Assembly (NCBI RefSeq): GCF_017676385.1
Contig: NZ_JAFFZN010000009.1
Span: 149,818-213,817, forward strand
Length of the DNA: 64,000 bases
Direction: 5' to 3'
Origin: Streptomyces spirodelae
GTDB lineage: Bacteria > Actinomycetota > Actinomycetes > Streptomycetales > Streptomycetaceae
Below, one piece after another: positions 62,056 through 64,000 of this stretch (position 1 is the stretch's first letter; every line of letters starts with the position of its first letter). The translations under genes and the position numbers were made by a program. The notes under the pieces are model-generated. The model ran no database searches and had not been told where the DNA came from. It was given only the letters and a program-made list of their open reading frames with translations.

Positions 62056-62334
62056 ATGTCCTACTCCGGACCGCCTTACCAGCCAGGCCCGTACCAGCCT
62101 GGACCGCCGCCCGCCAACGACTCCAACACGCTGAGCATCGTCGGCATCGTGCTGGGCGCGGTCGCCTTCATCTTCTGCCCGCCCGGCTTCGGCATCGCGG
62201 GAATGATCTGCGGCTTCGTCGCCAAGTCCAAACAGGAGCGGCTCGCCCCCGTGGCGATCGGGGTGTCCATAGCCGGGCTGGTCGTTGGCATGGTGCTCGG
62301 GCTGGTGGTCTTCCGTGGTATGTACGGGGGTTGA
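62056..62334 (+). CDS. Small DUF4190-like membrane protein
   Basis: A 92-residue protein with a Pro/Gly-rich, Tyr-containing N-terminus (PPYQPGPYQPG repeats) and two membrane helices (SIVGIVLGAVAFIFCPPG and AIGVSIAGLVVGMVLGLVV). This layout matches DUF4190 proteins. GAGGGG is 5 bases before the ATG. Function unknown. Confidence 0.85.
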   Translation: MSYSGPPYQPGPYQPGPPPANDSNTLSIVGIVLGAVAFIFCPPGFGIAGMICGFVAKSKQERLAPVAIGVSIAGLVVGMVLGLVVFRGMYGG

Positions 62335-62361
62335 CCAAGGCGGCGGGCATCGTCGGTCCGG

Positions 62362-62386
62362 GTTTGGAAACCGTTCGCGCGGCTAC
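62362..62386 (+). promoter_or_regulatory. SigB-type stress promoter candidate
   Basis: GTTT-N15-GGCTAC (62362-62386) matches the Streptomyces SigB-type consensus (GNNT then GGGTAY) with one mismatch. Transcription would begin about 10 bases downstream, at or next to the ATG at 62397, giving a leaderless message. Confidence 0.45.
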
Positions 62387-62396
62387 CCGCAGCGGT

Positions 62397-62744
62397 ATGG
62401 CTGACCCGGTGAAGAACTCCAAGGGAAGCGTGACGGAGAGCAAGGCCGAATCCGCCAAGGCGAACGGTGCCAAGAGCGGTGCCAAGGCGGGCGAGGCCGT
62501 GAGCGCGGTGGGCGGAGCCGCCAGGAAGAAGGGAGAGGCTGCCAAGGACACGGTGGTATCCGTGGGGTCCAAGGCAGGCACGGCGGCCACCGTCGGGGTC
62601 ACCGCCGTCAAGGAGCGCAAGAAGATCACCGCCGGTGCGGCCGGCGGCCTGGTCCTCCTGCTGGCGGGAGCGTTCGCGCTCGGGCGCGGCAGCGCCCGCC
62701 GGAGCGCCGGTCCGTTGACCCGGCTGACCGACGGCCGCCTCTGA
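62397..62744 (+). CDS. Lys/Ala-rich membrane-anchored protein
   Basis: A 115-residue protein rich in Lys, Ala and Ser (VKNSKGSVTESKAESAKANG) with a C-terminal membrane segment (AGGLVLLLAGAFALG) and a basic tail. The ATG at 62397 has no ribosome site but suits the candidate stress promoter; TTG at 62331 overlaps the previous stop and would give 137 residues. It resembles small stress-induced membrane proteins; function unknown. Confidence 0.7.
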   Translation: MADPVKNSKGSVTESKAESAKANGAKSGAKAGEAVSAVGGAARKKGEAAKDTVVSVGSKAGTAATVGVTAVKERKKITAGAAGGLVLLLAGAFALGRGSARRSAGPLTRLTDGRL

Positions 62745-62773
62745 AGCATTCCCGAGACAGATGAGACAGCGAC

Positions 62774-62854
62774 CGGCGCCGCGCCGACGACCGGCGCGGC
62801 GCCGCAGCGGAACAGCGAAGGCCGGACGGGCGTCGAACAGCCCGTCCGGCCTTC
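62774..62854. terminator. Two hairpins between convergent genes
   Basis: GGCGCCGCGCC (62775-62785) and GGCGCGGCGCC (62793-62803) form an 11-bp stem, extended one pair outward. GAAGGCCGGACGGGC (62817-62831) and GCCCGTCCGGCCTTC (62840-62854) form a 15-bp stem. Together they should stop transcription from both directions. Confidence 0.85.
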
Positions 62855-62879
62855 GTCGTGCGCGCCGCGCCGGCCCGCC

Positions 62880-63095
62880 TCAGTGGCGGACCGTGCGGCT
62901 CCGGCCGAGCCGGCGGACGGTGCGCTGCTGACCGAACCGGCCGGGCAGATGCAGGGATGTCGTCCGGCGCCCCGACGTCCGGCGCGTCCGGCGCGGGCTG
63001 TGGCCGCCACCCGTGGTGAAGGACACGGACCGGCGGCGGATGTTCATCCGTACTCCCGGCAGAATCCGGAAGCTCTTCCGGCGAGCGAGCCCCAT
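62880..63095 (-). CDS. DUF4236-like small protein
   Basis: A 71-residue, highly basic protein. RRKSFRILPGVRMNIRRR and SGRRTTSLHLPGRFG fit the DUF4236 pattern (aromatic-KS, GVRxN, GxR repeats). AAGGGAGG is 5 bases before the ATG. It has many arginines and may bind nucleic acid or membrane. Function unknown. Confidence 0.85.
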   Translation of the reverse strand: MGLARRKSFRILPGVRMNIRRRSVSFTTGGGHSPRRTRRTSGRRTTSLHLPGRFGQQRTVRRLGRSRTVRH

Positions 63096-63270
63096 GATTC
63101 CTCCCTTTCGAACTGGTGGGGGCCGCCGGGTACCCGCACGGGATGCGGCCAGTCACGCTCGTTCCAGCCCTGCCGCGTTGCACGCCGTGCCACCATGAGC
63201 GACGGCGGGTGCACAGGCGGCATACGCGCGGCGCGCGGCCCGTGCGCGTCGGCGGGGAGGGCGGGTGTGG

Positions 63271-64000
63271 GTGGTGGCGAAAGCGCTGGTGGTGCAGAAC
63301 ACGGCCAAGGGAGGACCGGGACGGTTCGGCGACTGGCTGGCGGAGGCCGGGGTCGCGGTAGAGACCGTCCGGGCGTACGAAGGCGCCCCGCTGCCGCCCC
63401 GGCTGACCCAGGAAGCCCTCGTCGTGCTGGGCGGCGGCTTCATGCCCGACGACGACGCCCGTGCCCCCTGGCTGGCGCCCACTCGCACCCTGCTGGAGCA
63501 GGCGCTCGATGAGGAGAAGCCGGTCTTCGGCATCTGCCTCGGCGGCCAACTGCTGGCGCAGGTCGCCGGGGGCCGGGTCGCGGCCGAGCACGGTGAGCCG
63601 GAGATCGGCAGCACTCCGCTCACCCTCCGGCCCGAGGCGGGCGACGATCCGCTCTTCCAGGGCCTGCCCGCGCGGGTGACGGCGATCGAGCGGCATGTGG
63701 ACGCCATCACGGCGCTGCCGCCCGGCGCCGTCTGGCTCGCCGAGAGCGAGCGCTGCCCGTATCAGGCATTCCGTGTCGGCCGGCGCGCCTGGGGCGTGCA
63801 GTTCCACCCGGAGACCGACCCGGACCGGGTCCGCACCTGGGACGCGGGACACCTTGCCGCACACGGCCTCGACCGGGCCGAACTCCTCCGCCGGGCGCTG
63901 GAGGACGCCGTCACGGCCACCCCGGTGTGGCGGCGACTCGCCCACCGTTTCGCCGCCCAGGCCGTACGACCGGCACCACCTGACGGCCACCGGGGGCACG
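63271..64000 (+). CDS. Class I glutamine amidotransferase-like protein (partial, 3' end beyond window)
   Basis: A glutamine amidotransferase domain of the GuaA-N/type 1 group, open to the window end (243 residues seen). FGICLGGQLLAQVAGG holds the nucleophile Cys, and WGVQFHPETDPDR the catalytic His-Glu pair. VVLGGGFMPDDDARAPWL is also conserved. GTG codons at 63265, 63271 and 63274 are all possible starts after GGGGAGG; 63271 is used. It is divergent from the DUF4236 gene. Confidence 0.88.
   Translation, partial: MVAKALVVQNTAKGGPGRFGDWLAEAGVAVETVRAYEGAPLPPRLTQEALVVLGGGFMPDDDARAPWLAPTRTLLEQALDEEKPVFGICLGGQLLAQVAGGRVAAEHGEPEIGSTPLTLRPEAGDDPLFQGLPARVTAIERHVDAITALPPGAVWLAESERCPYQAFRVGRRAWGVQFHPETDPDRVRTWDAGHLAAHGLDRAELLRRALEDAVTATPVWRRLAHRFAAQAVRPAPPDGHRGH

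Overview
The window is one continuous stretch of very GC-rich DNA. The genes show strong G/C bias at third codon positions, many GTG/TTG starts, frequent 4-nt ATGA/GTGA overlaps and GGAGG-type ribosome sites. Gene content (a SapB/AmfS-type lanthipeptide cluster, ANTAR and DeoR regulators, an AA10 chitin oxidase with a DasR-like box, LigD-like modules, DUF5709-like and DUF4236 proteins) points to a Streptomyces or close relative. It reads as chromosomal-arm sequence. I see no tRNA, rRNA, CRISPR array, insertion sequence or phage gene.

Layout. 1-4474: a sugar/polyol kinase locus, with one FGGY kinase leftwards (cut by the window edge) and a histidine phosphatase, DeoR regulator and second FGGY kinase rightwards. 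4475-7127: a phosphotransferase, then a secreted CE4 deacetylase and a copper LPMO that probably act on chitin. 7340-13885: an MFS exporter with an abnormal 3' end, a baeRF-type protein, an ascorbate-type PTS (fused IIA-IIB plus IIC), a hydrolase and a small protein. 14052-28866: mostly single metabolic and stress genes (glutathionyl-hydroquinone reductase-like enzyme, a repeat/membrane protein, semialdehyde dehydrogenase, CBS protein, GH15 hydrolase, NADP-type glutamate dehydrogenase, EgtA-like ligase, PAP2-like protein, aquaglyceroporin, methyltransferase, double Nudix protein). 28998-33872: separate LigD-type phosphoesterase and ligase genes, a truncated Orn/Lys/Arg decarboxylase relic, a HAD hydrolase, an acidic protein and a P450.

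34162-41683 is the most notable part: a class III lanthipeptide cluster of the ram/amf type. It has a LanKC synthetase, a 40-residue precursor that is easy to miss (38625-38747), two ABC transporter half-genes and a convergent NarL-type regulator. The precursor carries an LLDLQ leader motif and two SxxSxxxC core motifs. A perfect 14-bp hairpin lies just after the precursor, inside the first transporter's 5' codons, and probably sets the precursor:transporter ratio.

41684-47358: an enoyl-CoA hydratase-family protein, ANTAR protein, short ThiI, MOSC protein, and a TetR/SRPBCC-like divergent pair sharing a 28-bp perfect palindrome. 47630-51148: an ATP-grasp ligase with a CocE/NonD hydrolase, an uncharacterised pair. 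51180-56286: a polyol-type ABC operon (binding protein, two permeases, zinc dehydrogenase) with its DeoR regulator. 56321-58892: a peroxiredoxin, a LysM wall protein and an acetyltransferase with a hairpin leader. 58938-64000: cold-shock protein, quinone-reductase/MarR divergent pair, small membrane proteins, DUF4236 protein and a glutamine amidotransferase cut by the window end. The core TGCCCG/CGGGCA recurs upstream of both the peroxiredoxin and the quinone reductase.

All functional calls come from reading the sequence; none was checked by database search.
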